Notes under the pieces: model-generated
The model's input: the letters and a program-made list of their open reading frames with translations, nothing else
What the model was told of the DNA's origin: nothing
Databases searched by the model: none
Source of the DNA: Ulva prolifera
Taxonomy: Eukaryota; Chlorophyta; Ulvophyceae; Ulvales; Ulvaceae
DNA length: 64,000 nt
Direction: 5' to 3'
NCBI GenBank assembly: GCA_023078555.1
Contig: CM041196.1
Coordinates: forward strand, 9,628,985-9,692,984
Position numbers and translations under genes: made by a program
Shown: positions 24,770 through 36,600 of the stretch, piece by piece
How the letters are laid out: the number at the start of each line of letters is the position of its first letter
Position numbering within the stretch: position 1 is the stretch's first letter

Positions 24770-26297
24770 TGGTCACATGTATCACATTCAGACAATGCTC
24801 TGGTCTGCATCCTCATGGCCTCACCTTACAACGCGGGTGTGGGAACCACAGAATTGTGAGCAATGGAGCGGACCCCATTGGGGCTGTGGGAAGAGTATGG
24901 ATATGAATTTGGGAAGCTGCAGATACGATCGATTCTTGAGGCTGCACATCGCGGTTTGGCTGTGCAAGGTGCTTGGATATGTACTCATGTGGGTTGCTGC
25001 AAGGTTCAGGGAAGCATTTGCAGGCTGTGGGCCTCCTGTAGGTGGGTCTGCATGGGCATGGCGGCAGCACCGTATGCGCGGTGTCGCGCATGGGGCAGGT
25101 GCCTAGGCGAGGATGGCGCTGTGGCAGGTGCTGTAAGGTACGCTGCGTGTCGGGGGTAGCTCTACTACATGTATAGCAGGGTCTCAGCCAGAACAGCAGC
25201 CCCTGGTGAGTATGGAGTCCACACTATGGACACCTCCGATGCATCACACAGAGGACTGGAGATAGACAGCCGGATCGCTAGGCATGGTCAGGTTCTCTGC
25301 AAGTGAAATGGCCTGGTGAGCCTTGGACAGGTTTGGTGCGATTTGGGACACTGGGCCACTCAGGGGAGGTTCGAAGGCATTGACGTTCGAAGGCATTGGA
25401 GTGGTTCAGGATAGCTTCGGGGTGGGTTCGGGAGCTGCTGTCCATCCCCTCAGGATTGGGGGCGTGTTTGGTGACTGTGAGGGTCATGGCATCTCTTCCG
25501 AAAAGTCGAGATGGAGGTTTCAGGGTGCTGCAGTGGGTGGTTCTGTAGTCTACAGCAGTCTCAGATGGCGCTTGGGATGCCTGGGCTACGTGTGCTGATT
25601 CTGGGAGGGCAAGGGGGCTGAGTGCCCATTACTCCTACATACACAGACCTCTGTTGAGGCTATGAATGGACCGCGATATCACCGGCGCCAATTTGCAACC
25701 AGCATAGATTGCTCGAGCATGCCCACCAGCATGCAACATCCGTGTGTTCAGTGCTGGACACACAGGCAGACGTTTACCCCACTGTGTACACGTGATTCAC
25801 CACGCGCCTTGCTGGAGATCTGGTCAACACTTCTGCACACGACAACCCATCACTGATGTCGGATACTGGAAGCTCAAGTAAGCTGCACAGCACGGGGTAC
25901 ACCGCATAGCAACTTCTTGGATGATACCTCATGCACCGTGGCGCCAGGCTGGGCCCTTTGCAGCATGCATAGTGGATGACATTGACTGCGCTGCCAAGGG
26001 CTCGCGGGCAAGCGCCAGATCGGCATAAGGGGGACGGTCGCCATTCAGGTGTCACCAGTTGCGTCTGCACTTCAGCCTACCGCCGTTCCTACAGAATCCT
26101 GAAATCCCGTCGTGATGCCGGCTCTATCGTGCTTGATGCCTCCTGCTGACAAAACGCCGTTGAACGCAGAGACACAAACCTCGACTGACCAATGCCCGCT
26201 GTATCGTACTTCATCCGGAAATTGCTTTTCATGGACTGCAGAGGATGGTTACAGCGCGACGGTTGCGTGTGCCTCGGTTTACCGGATTCTCCCGCAG
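24770..26297. other. Spacer between the two LRR genes
   Basis: No separate gene seen. A TGTAA at 25132-25136 is a possible 3' end for gene A. A 14-bp direct repeat (GTTCGAAGGCATTG) lies at 25369-25382 and 25385-25398. The in-frame open stretch 26112-26297 leads directly into the first recognised exon of gene B and may be its 5' coding part. Confidence 0.45.
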
Positions 26298-29135
26298 GCC
26301 AAAGTTCTGGAGACCACAGCAGGCACAGGAATCTGGGCTCCTGTAAATATCGCACTGTATCATGATTGGGCAGGCGTCGTTGATGCCGAGAACACCCATT
26401 TGCAGAGTCTTCCAGTCTGTACCTTGATCCGTGCGTTGAAGGTACGCCGTGCGAAGATTGCGAACCCAAACTAACCTCAATGTAGGGAATTCTTCTCTGT
26501 GAACACAGGGTGCTTCCGCACTACCTGTTGGTCGCGAACCTGGCCATGCCTTCTGCGAGGCTGCAAAAGGCACGTTCGCGTGGTGAAACGACGGTCACGT
26601 CACACTGAAGATAGCCCAGGATGGTGCATTGCAGCCCATTGGAGGCTATCCACTGCCGCAAACCCGCGAGGCTCCCAGTTGTGCAGCTTGTGGTGTGGGC
26701 ATGGCTTTTGGCAATGCAAGGCCCTCTTTCCAGCAGGTTCCCAAGAGTACTATACGATGACTGGCCATTCCGCCTTGCACCGCAAACCCATGCAACAGCT
26801 GCATGATCACCACTTGCGGGGCCTTGTGGTGGTACAGTGAGTGCACATGCAGGCTGCTGACAAACTCGAGGATCGTGAGACGGTGGGGCGTTTAATCTCC
26901 GCAATAAAGCAAGACATGAGAAGGGCCCTCAGCTTCAGCGGTAAGGCCCCAGTCCGCATGTACAGCACAGGAGGCTCGCTTCAAGCAGGAACATATCATT
27001 GGGCTAAAAAGGTATGTCTGCCATGGCAAGGTCACAGTCCGCAATATCACAGCACATCGAGCCTGTGACGCCTGACCGACATCGCCCCAGAGCATGGCCA
27101 TAGGCAGTCTCGGATCATCCAGTGCATTCGAGCGTCTGTGATCTTTGATCATGTTTGCTGGTGCCGGGAGGTCATTCCAGGTGCATACACAGTGTATGCT
27201 CCCAGAGTCCACCTCATTGAAGCCCTTGACATTACGCAGGTGCTGCTGGAGGTGCCAGGTGATGTCGTTCACGAGCTGATCAAAGAAGCAGTGCTAGAAG
27301 CTGTGCATGAACAACGATATACATCAGGCGTTATAGATGTCGGTCTCCCAAATCTGGCAATCCTGCCCCGCAAGCTCTCATTCACTGCGGTGCGGATATG
27401 CTACCCAAGCATCGACGCCAAGCTCATGTGGCCCATCAGCTTGATGATCCCGGATGTCGGGCGGTGTTGCAAACTCGTCTGCCCGGTGCTCCCTGGCCTG
27501 ACAACATTAACGAATGTCTCCTTCAACCTACATGCGCAAGATCAGTGGGAAACACTACTTTATCCAGAGGACCAGCACCTCAAACAGCTGACAGATATCT
27601 CGCAGTCCATCTGCAAGCTCCCAAACCTGTCAACCCTCTCCGCGATTGCCCAGGGCCTGAGGAGCAGCTTCCTCACCGGATTCGCGACTGCGTTGCCTGC
27701 TGCACAAGGCCTGCGGGTGCTGAAGCTCCAGTGCGACTCCCTGGAGACAGACACCCTCGATGCGATGGTGCAGACCCTGCCACAGCTGCCCAGCCTGCAC
27801 AGCCTGACCCTCACTGTCAACGCGAAGCTATGCTGGGACACACATGGGGCCCTCGGCCCCTGCATCAGCACCATGACAAACCTCAGGAGCCTCCACATCT
27901 CCGTCCTCTGCTCGATCGTCTACCCCAGCCTCTGGCTGCTGCCTCACATCGCCAACCTGGATCTGCTCAGCCTGACTCTGCGCTTCCACCGCACCCACGT
28001 CGATGCCGTCCCCGCCGAGCCCTTCGTCCAAGCCATCGCAGCCGCCACCTCCCTGCAGGATCTCGCGCTGTACACCAACTTCCCCCTGCCGGGCCTCGGC
28101 GACCTCCTGCTGACACACTGCAGCCACCTCACGTCCCTGGAGCGCCTCTGCATCTCGGGCGCTCTGGAGAACAGCTGGCTGCTGCAGCGGGGGTACTTGG
28201 ATCCGTTTGGGGGCTTCCTCGCAGGCCTGTCGCTACGTGAGCTGCAGGTGTCTGGAACGCCCGGGCAGCATGGCCGCTCGGGCGCACTTGCCGTGGAGCA
28301 GCGCCTGTGCAACGTGGAGCTCGACAGCTATGCCTTCGCGGTGGCCCGCATGCCGCTCCTCACGTCTCTGGACCTGTCGGACACGCACGTGGGGCCGTTG
28401 GCACTGCGCGAGAGTCTGCAGAACCTCCTGCCCCAGCTCCCGTCACTCGTCTGCTTCAAGTGGGTCACCTCTCCGTGTCCAGGGGAGCAGGAAATGCATT
28501 CATCGCGTATCAGGTCCATTGCAAAAGCGCTTGCGGCCGTGCGCACTCTGGAAGAGATCCACATTTCTGGAGCCCTGTTGGCGGTGCACTTGTTGCCTTA
28601 CATGCCGAGAATGGAGAGCTTGAAGAAGGTGGTGCTGAGCGGGCCCGTGCCCTGGGCGGAGCACAGCCCTAACCTCAGTAACCGTTTGTGCGAATTTGAG
28701 CACCTGTCCAAGCTCACAGACGTGCGGCTGATCGGCAATGGCATCGAGCCACAGGCGATGATCGCCTTCACGCGCGTGCTGTCGGGCATGACAGGCTTGC
28801 AGGTGCTGATACTGAATCAGCAGAGGCTGGACGACATCGCCGCGGCGAAGATGGCAGCAGCGTTGCATCCATCTGCGAACCAAGAAGGTGGACTGCAGCT
28901 AGATCGCGGTGATCATGGGCTCACGCAGCTCTGCCTGCTTGGGCTGGGTGGCTGTGGCATGAGTAGTAGCGCGCTTGGTGCCATGTGCCGGGCGCTGCAT
29001 GGCCTTGCTGCACACAGGCTGGAGCAGGTGATGCTGTGGGGCAACGACACAGAGGCGGCCGCGCGGGTGGCGGCGGAGCTGCTGATGCTCCACCCTCACC
29101 TTGTGATCGACTCTTTCGCCCCAGGGCTGCTGTAG
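26298..29135 (+). CDS. LRR (RNI-like) protein, gene B of tandem pair
   Basis: Recognised exons are 26298-26441, 26853-27011 and 27240-29135, again with phase-0 introns, giving 732 aa with the N-terminus incomplete. Exon 2 is 159 nt in both paralogues, and the first recognised exons (144 and 150 nt) align with only one two-codon gap. The last exon starts VLLEVPGDV, against VLLALPREV in gene A, and ends with the same block (QVMLWGND-EAAARVA, then LVIDS-APG-L). The leucine-rich repeats match those of gene A along their length (LTSLDLSDT, LRELQVSGTP, LTDVRLIGNG, LTQLCLLGLGGCGM). The function is unknown; a protein-binding or ubiquitin-ligase receptor role is inferred from the repeat class. An in-frame ATG at 26112 or 26115 could be the start if no further exon exists. 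Confidence 0.85.
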
Positions 29136-30610
29136 ATTGATGTTGTACATGTGGCTACACATCCAGGTGCAAGGTGAGTGGGCAACAGTGTTGCTGCAGT
29201 GGTTGGTGTCCACAGGAGTTCTGTGAGATGGGCACAAGTTTCCATTCGGGCAGTGAATGAGGGGCCTGCAGGGAGAATTTCTGCACGGCCAGTAGCAGCG
29301 GCAGCATCATGGTGGCATTCAAATCGTGGCACCAGTAGCCAACAGCGTCATAGAGGTCACGGTGGTGGAACTCTGCTGCTACAGTCCATAACGTTTGCAC
29401 ATGTCTTGAGTATCAAGTGACAGATGGTACAGCCTATGCCACGGTTCCTCAATGACTCTTGAAAACGTGCATTTACTGTTTGCATGCATCCACAATGTCC
29501 GTTAGTGCTGACGCGCTGCATCTCCAGTCTGCCAATCAGCTGCTGCCAGGTCTTGAAATCGGTGTTATTGCTGCCGTCGGTCCATGTGCAGTACTGAAGT
29601 ATACACGCTTCCAAGATTGAAGGGTCCTGTTCATGCCAGTAGCAGAGTTTAACTGCGCCCACACTATCCCATGCTGTTTGATCTGCTCACAGGACTGCAT
29701 CGTATGACACCATGCCACTGCCTAGCGCTGAGCTGTGTCAGCATGCAGAGAGATTTCTTACAGATAACCCTTGAGCGCTGCTGATGCCAGCATCAGGTGA
29801 ATCACAACCGGAATGGCGAAAATTAGTACAATAACGGCAGCAAGTCAGGTAGAGGACTGCGCACGATGCGGGGGCTGGCTCCTGCAGGAGCTCATGCACA
29901 GCTGGACTTGTTGACTTCAAGAATCCAGCCCGGCCCTACGATTGAAGCGGGTCATTGCGTCTGCGGCTTTTATCAAAACATACACAGATTGCTGTATCAG
30001 CTCACGATGGGGACCACTGCACCCGTGCGAAAGCGCGTGGCGGATGCTTCATCGTGTGTGAGGCACCTTGCCTTGTGTACTGCATGCGCAGGATGTCTGC
30101 GTCAAACACGGCGTACATGTGTCATTGAGCCTCAATGCCACTGCACGTCAATGTGAATATACTCTGAGCAAGCATGATGCTCGCACATGTCGACGTACTC
30201 CGTACGCTCTCCACACGGCACGAACGTTGGCAAGTATTCGCCCAGTGCAATGCCTTGCAAGTCAGTCCAAGGTGAGCTGATATGCAGGACCTCCCTGTGC
30301 GCAGGTGAGAATTGCGAACACATTTGTCAAGGACATTCTCATGTGGCGATTCGTTCAGCCACTGCGCCGTGAACGCACCTCGCCACTACCAAGCGTGGCC
30401 ATGGTGGCCAATGCGAACGCGCCACGCACGTTACAGAGCTCTAATGCACAGCGTGTGCAGTACAGTCATAGCCACAGCTCATCATATAGATGTGATGCAA
30501 TTGCACGACTGGCCGATCAATATACGCGGAAATGAGCGAGTGACAGTTTCCGCGCTGCTTTCTACGACAGCTCCGACAGCTTGCGCGCTCATCTTGAATT
30601 TGTCGCGGCA
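29136..30610. other. Intergenic, nothing supportable
   Basis: Between LRR gene B and the M16 peptidase start. The open frames are short and without domains. It should hold the 3' UTR of gene B and the promoter of the peptidase gene. Confidence 0.45.
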
Positions 30611-33600
30611 ATGTCTCGTCTGCGCTTGCTAGATGACCATGATCTATCAGGCAATAAGCTGAATGAGCCGCTCCCACTCGGTCCTGATGGAGTGCTGCAC
30701 GGGCAAATGCCCAATGGCATGTCGTACGTCGTTCGTGGCAGTTGCTGCAGCGCTGACCGTGCATTGCCTGAATGATCGTTTCCTGTGTCATGCTCAACTC
30801 CATTGCCGTCGCTGAAGTCCGAAATTCGGCCAGGCACATTGCCGCTGTCTCTGCTGACACAACCCCCTTTGGTGATCGCCTTTCAAAGGCGACTGAAGCG
30901 GACATGCGCCATCGGTCCGTGAGACTAAGCATGTCCATCCTTTTCAACCAGATCCATGTGGAAGATGCATCGGTAGCGGGTGATGAAGTCAGCTCCATCA
31001 ATCGTCCCACTTCCTGTATTGACCAATGCTGAAACCAGGAGGCGCACTGGGCTGCAGGTACTACATCAATCGCACGGCAAAGCCAAAGAACCGAGCCTCC
31101 ATCAAGCTTGCTGTCAAGATCGGCAGCGTCGTTGAGGAGGAGCATGAGAGAGGCGTTGCCCACATTCTCGAGCACCTTGCGTTCAGTGCCACATCGGTAT
31201 GCTCCGATGGCCTGCCTGTCCGCTGCCCAGTGCATCCCTGCTAGCCACACAACTTCCTCACCCACCTGTTGAGAGAGGTTGATCCCGATCACGTGCCACC
31301 CAGTGTGCTGCTGTGGACTATCTCGCTTCCAGACATTGTGTATGGCACACTACACGATGAGAACCAGGTTCATCAAAACCGCACCTGCAGGACGAGAACT
31401 CGCAGTACAAGGTTATCGAGAAGCTTCGGGCGATCGGCTGTGAGTTCGGGCCGTGCCTGAATGCGTACACGGGCATCGAGGAGACTGTCTACGAGTTCCT
31501 CGTGCCCACAGACGACCCGGAGGTGCTGCCACAGGTGCTAGCCATCGTCGCAGAGTTTGCCTTCAACATCAGGTCCGCTCCGACCCACCTGCCTCACTTA
31601 TACCAGGCGGGTGTTCCGCCGTGTGCCTGCTGCGAGGGCTATGCCTCGTGCGAGGGCTGTCATTCGCCAGAACTTGTCTGCCTCACGTGGAAGGGATGGA
31701 TTACGCCTAGTCTGCCTCCCTCATGGTAGCTACTCTACCTCTGATTATGCGTCACTGCAGCTTACAGCATCAACGGCATGTGGTCCCGTTAATTTGGAGC
31801 TGTCGATGTCCTCTCCTGAATATGGCTCTGTAAATCGACACTTACTTCTCTTCACAGCCCTGCCCTGCCATCAGTACGTGGAGCACTAGTGCATCATCGA
31901 GCTTCGGAAAACATGCACTCTGCTTCCGCCGCGGGGACCTCCCCGTGCTGGGGGTGATTCGCAGCCACCACAGCGTCACGCCTCACAGAGCATCACCCTG
32001 CGAGGCTCAAAGCCACAGATCTCACATTTGCTGCTAGCACACTGTCACTGTCGCCCCTTACGCGCAGAGGGGGGTTGAGTGGGGGCAGGCTGACCCCGTC
32101 AGCCGCGCTTGTGCCTGGCAGAATTTTCTTCTAGTATGCTGCACACGGCGATCCCGCTGCCCCGAGCACAATCGTATAGCCTCGTCCTGCCGCACGGTGG
32201 CACACCCGGCTAGCAACTTCGCTCCAGCAGCGGACCCCCCCCGCCACCTTGCGCTGCCCCACACCAGCGCGGCGACTGCTTACATCAAGCCCCACCCCCC
32301 CCCTTCCAAAGTCAATCGACTCAAGAGCTTCCGCGCAGTCACTGCATGATGCATGCGAAAGCCCCTGAGGGGAGCTCCCGGAAGGACTCTCTGGCGCTCG
32401 GTCGGCACAAGGTCGGCACAAACGAGCGCCGACGTGCCGACGCCGCGGCGGGGGCATGCAGGTGCAGCGTCGAGGACCTGGAGCGCGAGCGCGGGCCGGT
32501 GATGGAGGAGTGGCGCGGGCAGCGTAGCGCGGCCGGCCGCGCGATGGAGGCGCTGTGGCGGCTCATGCATGAGGGCTCCGTCGTCGCGGAGCGCATGCCG
32601 ATCGGCCTCGAGAGCGTCATCCAGGGCGTGTCGGCCGCGACCGTGCGTGCATTTTATGAGCGGTGGTATCATCCTCACCATATGGCCGTCGTTATCGTCG
32701 GTGACTATGAGGTGCCCCCCCCCCCTCCCCCCCTCCCTCCCCGGAATCCCCCTGCCTTAGGCTCCTGCCGTCCTCTGCACTCGTGGGCTGCAGCATGATC
32801 AGTTTCTGCTCACCACTTGATGTACATTACCGTGTACCCCGGCCTGCGCCGAGTTCCGGCCGTTCCTCCCTGTCCATGGAGTGGTGGCATAGTGCCAGCG
32901 GTGTGGCAGGAGAAGGTCAGCGGCATCCCGCGGGGATTCAGCGACGCGGCGATGCCAGGAATGGCCGGGGACGCTGCGGACGTGCTGCTGACTGTTGCGG
33001 TGGAAGTGCGCAGCGGGCGAGCTCGCCGCGTGTGCGACGGCCGGGCACAGCGCCGCAGGCAGAGAGCACGCGGCGTGCCTGCTGCACGACCGTGTACAAA
33101 TAAATCGTGAGACTGAGACAAGGGGGGCGGGGGCAGTGCCCTCTGTGTGAGGCCCCGAGGCCATCTGCGCACGGCCCTTACAGGCGCCCCTCCTGGCAAG
33201 ATCTACCTGGATCACAAGGGCTTCCGGCACCTCTCGCCGCGTCTCCCGAAGTGCAGCTGTGGCATGCCAGGGTTCTGGTTTCCAGAGCTGCAGCGGCGCG
33301 CGTGCAGCGCTACCGCGCATGAGCCGCTTCCAGCCAAAGTGACATGCATGCACCACATGCATGCGTCTGACATGCAGAACCTCGGCAGCGTCCAGGAGCG
33401 CATCGAGGCTGCGCTGGGCTTCCACGGCGTCGAGCGGCCGCCGCCGCCGCCGCTGCCGGGGGTGCCGTGGCACCCCCACGCCACCCCCCGCGCGCACGTG
33501 TACGTGGACCGGGAGTCGCAGAGCACGGCGTGCGCGGTCGTGTACAAGGTGCAGCGTGGCCCGATGGATACCCCCGGCACGTGGCTGCAAAAGATCCAGG

Positions 33601-36600
33601 TGCACCGACGACACGCGCCGACGATGCATGCTGCGCTATGGTAAACGGCCTTGCTGTGCACTCCGCCCTGTGTTTCCACAACGCATGAGCCGCACCGGCT
33701 GCTGAGAAACACCAGCCATGTGTGTCTCCAGTGACACACCTACACTGCCGCAGCGAGCGCTGGTCCATCCCTCCATGAACTAGCTCCCCATGCATGATCA
33801 CACCGACATCTCTGCCGCTGTCTGGTGCACCCGTCCTGTGCAGCATCCGGCGCGTCGACGCCGGCACGCATGCATGCCAGACATGCATGCGGCCAGTGCA
33901 TGTGCCCCGTCCGGCTGCACCCCACTGCCGGCCTGCAGGAGGACCTGTTCCACCTGATGCTGAACCGGCGGCTCGCGGCGGTAAGCCGGCGGCCGGGGTG
34001 CCCCTTCTACGTCGCGCAGTCGGGCACGGAGGGCCTCACGACGGCGTGCGCGACACACTCCTGCAGCATCATGCCGCTGCCCGGCCGCACGCTCGAGGCG
34101 CTCGAGACGGTGCTGCGGGAGCTCGCGCGCCTCCGCCTCCACGGCGCGGAGCCGGTGCGCACCCCTCACGATACAATGACAGAGAATTCTATGATACAAC
34201 ATCCAACGCGGTTTTACATTTGAGCCCGTGCCCGGGCTCTCACTCGCTGTCATTGGAGGTGTCAGGAGTCCCCTTCGATGCTCTGCCATGTAGTGGCTCG
34301 TGCTCTTTGTGATGTGTTCCCTGATGTGCTGTGGCGTCTACCCCCGTCCCTGGAGCTGTCGGTACTAACATTGCTATGGTATGCCTTGGCCCGGGCTCTT
34401 GTACTTTGACCCCAGGTGCGTGAGTTTGCATGCGCTTTCGTACGAGCCTCTGAGGCTTCCTCGAGTGTCTCAGGTGCATCAGCCCAGCATGTCTTTCGTG
34501 ACAGTCTTGTGCGTTCCTTCAATCCCACAAACTGCACCTCGATCCCACAAAGTGTAGACACAGTGAAGCGGTTTGCATGACCTAAACTTGTGGCTCATGA
34601 TGTTCGCTACGCGGCACTTTTATTCCTGAGGACACATGCATTCCAACCCATAATTTTGTGCATGGCACAAGCCTGCGTGTCAATGGGCTTGTCGCCGGCG
34701 GCCCCCCATGTATCGGCCAGGTGATGCGAGGTGGGGTGCGGTGCAGAGGGAGCTGGAGGTGGCGAAGATGCGGTACCTTGCGGACTACGAGAGCCTATAC
34801 CTCGAGCGCGACCAGGTGTGCCTCCCAACATATCCCCCGCCCCCCCTTCTATAGACTACGGCCTGGAACTCCCCCCCCCCCCCCCCCCCCCCCCCTGCTG
34901 TATTTCGTGCTACGTTAGGCGTTCGATGATAGATTTTGACATATGAGGCTCGCGGTACTATGTATAAAATCTGTAGTAATGTGTTAGTCGCTATTCCCAG
35001 CAGATTCGGCCACAGTGTTGCGGTCCGGCTGCTTTTCAGTCGGTACAGCATGCGGTTGGAACTGCTCTTAAAATTACGCTGTTGAGTTTGCTTTCCCCTT
35101 CTATTTGTCACGGGCGCGCTCAGCCGTTCAACCGAGACACTTCAATAGTTCGGCCTTCGCCCTGAGGAACTGCATTAGCTAAGCCTGTCCACAGGGACAC
35201 CGAATCTGACTCGGCTATTGAACTGAGATGGGAGAGAGGTAACCGAGACCAACGCCCCGGGCGCCTGCGCCTCCCTGGCACTTCACCGCAGTGGAGCAGC
35301 TCATTGCACCTATGTATCACGCATGTCCTGCTAGCAGGTCCGCGCTGTGAGCCACGTGGCTGCAGGGACCTCCGACCTTACAACCCCCAGCCATTAGCAC
35401 GCAGCACGCAGCTTTGTGAGGCTATCCGTCGGCTGTGTCCCGAAAGTCTTCGTTCGTTGATCACCAGTGCCGTCAATGGCGAGCTCTTTTCATGCCCTGC
35501 GTCCCAGGCATCCAGTTCTCCTGGAGCCTGCTCTGCCACCGCGTGGTCCTCACCGTCACCAGGTTCCTAGCACCTGATACACGTGATACGCGCCTCCAGA
35601 CGAGATCGACGTGCATGTGGCTACAGGTGCACTGCGACGACATGGCGGGGGAGTACGTGCGGCACTTCACGCAGGCCGAGCTCGTCGTCGGCGCGGCCGC
35701 CGAGGCGCGCCTCGCCAAGACGCTGGCGCAGCGCGTCGGGTTGCCGGAGGCGCTCGCGGTCGCGGCCGCCATGGTGTCAAGCGCGTCGTGCGTCGTCAAG
35801 GCGGAGCACCACCGCGGCACCGCGACGGAGGAGCAGCTGCTCGAGGTGCCCCGCCTGCCTGCCTCATCGGTCGTCGGGCCGAACAAGGATAACGTGACTA
35901 CAGTGCAGTGTTCGATGTGTGTTTTGGCGGTATTGGGAGGTGGAGGTGCTGCTTGACGAGTCCAGGAAGTGGCCGGTGACTGCTATGCGCATAGTCGAGG
36001 CTGTGCTTGCACCGGCAGCGTGTGCCTTGGAAGCCACAACGCATGTCGACTGCCGCATCTCTGAGATGCGGCAGTCGGAGATCCATCCGGCGTCGGACTA
36101 CTGTCGCACATTAGCCTTATTCCATGGCTCTGCGTTAGACCATTCGCATCTGCAAAACACAGTGTTTTGGCGTGGCCATAGCAGATCTCCCCAGCCGAGA
36201 AGGAAGCATAAGACCTGCAGATCTATGAGACTCGGCTGTGTCTTCAGCATTCCCGGACAATCAAAACGTACACTAACAAACCCAGCCGCCGTATGCAGGT
36301 GCTGCGCAGGGTCGATGCGGAGGAGGCCGCCGCCGCCATCGACCCCTGGACCGACGAGCTGCCCCCGGAGCGGCTGCTCGCGGAGGAGCCCGCGGCGGGC
36401 AGCGTGGCCGCCGAGCGCGACCTCGAGAGCCTCGGGGCGCGCGAGCTGCAGCTCAGCAACGGCATGCGTGTCGTCTTCCGGCCGTCGGACCTCCAGGATG
36501 ACCAGATCCTCCTCATGGTGCGCACCCTGGGGAACTCTGGGACCTCTGCCTCGAGGTGGTGGCTGTGGTGTGCTGAAAGTCTGGAATTGTGTTCTACACG

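Noticed and set aside
31815..31850. GGCTCTGTAAATC resembling a short part of 18S rRNA
   Set aside because: Similarity is limited to about a dozen bases with no flanking rRNA sequence.
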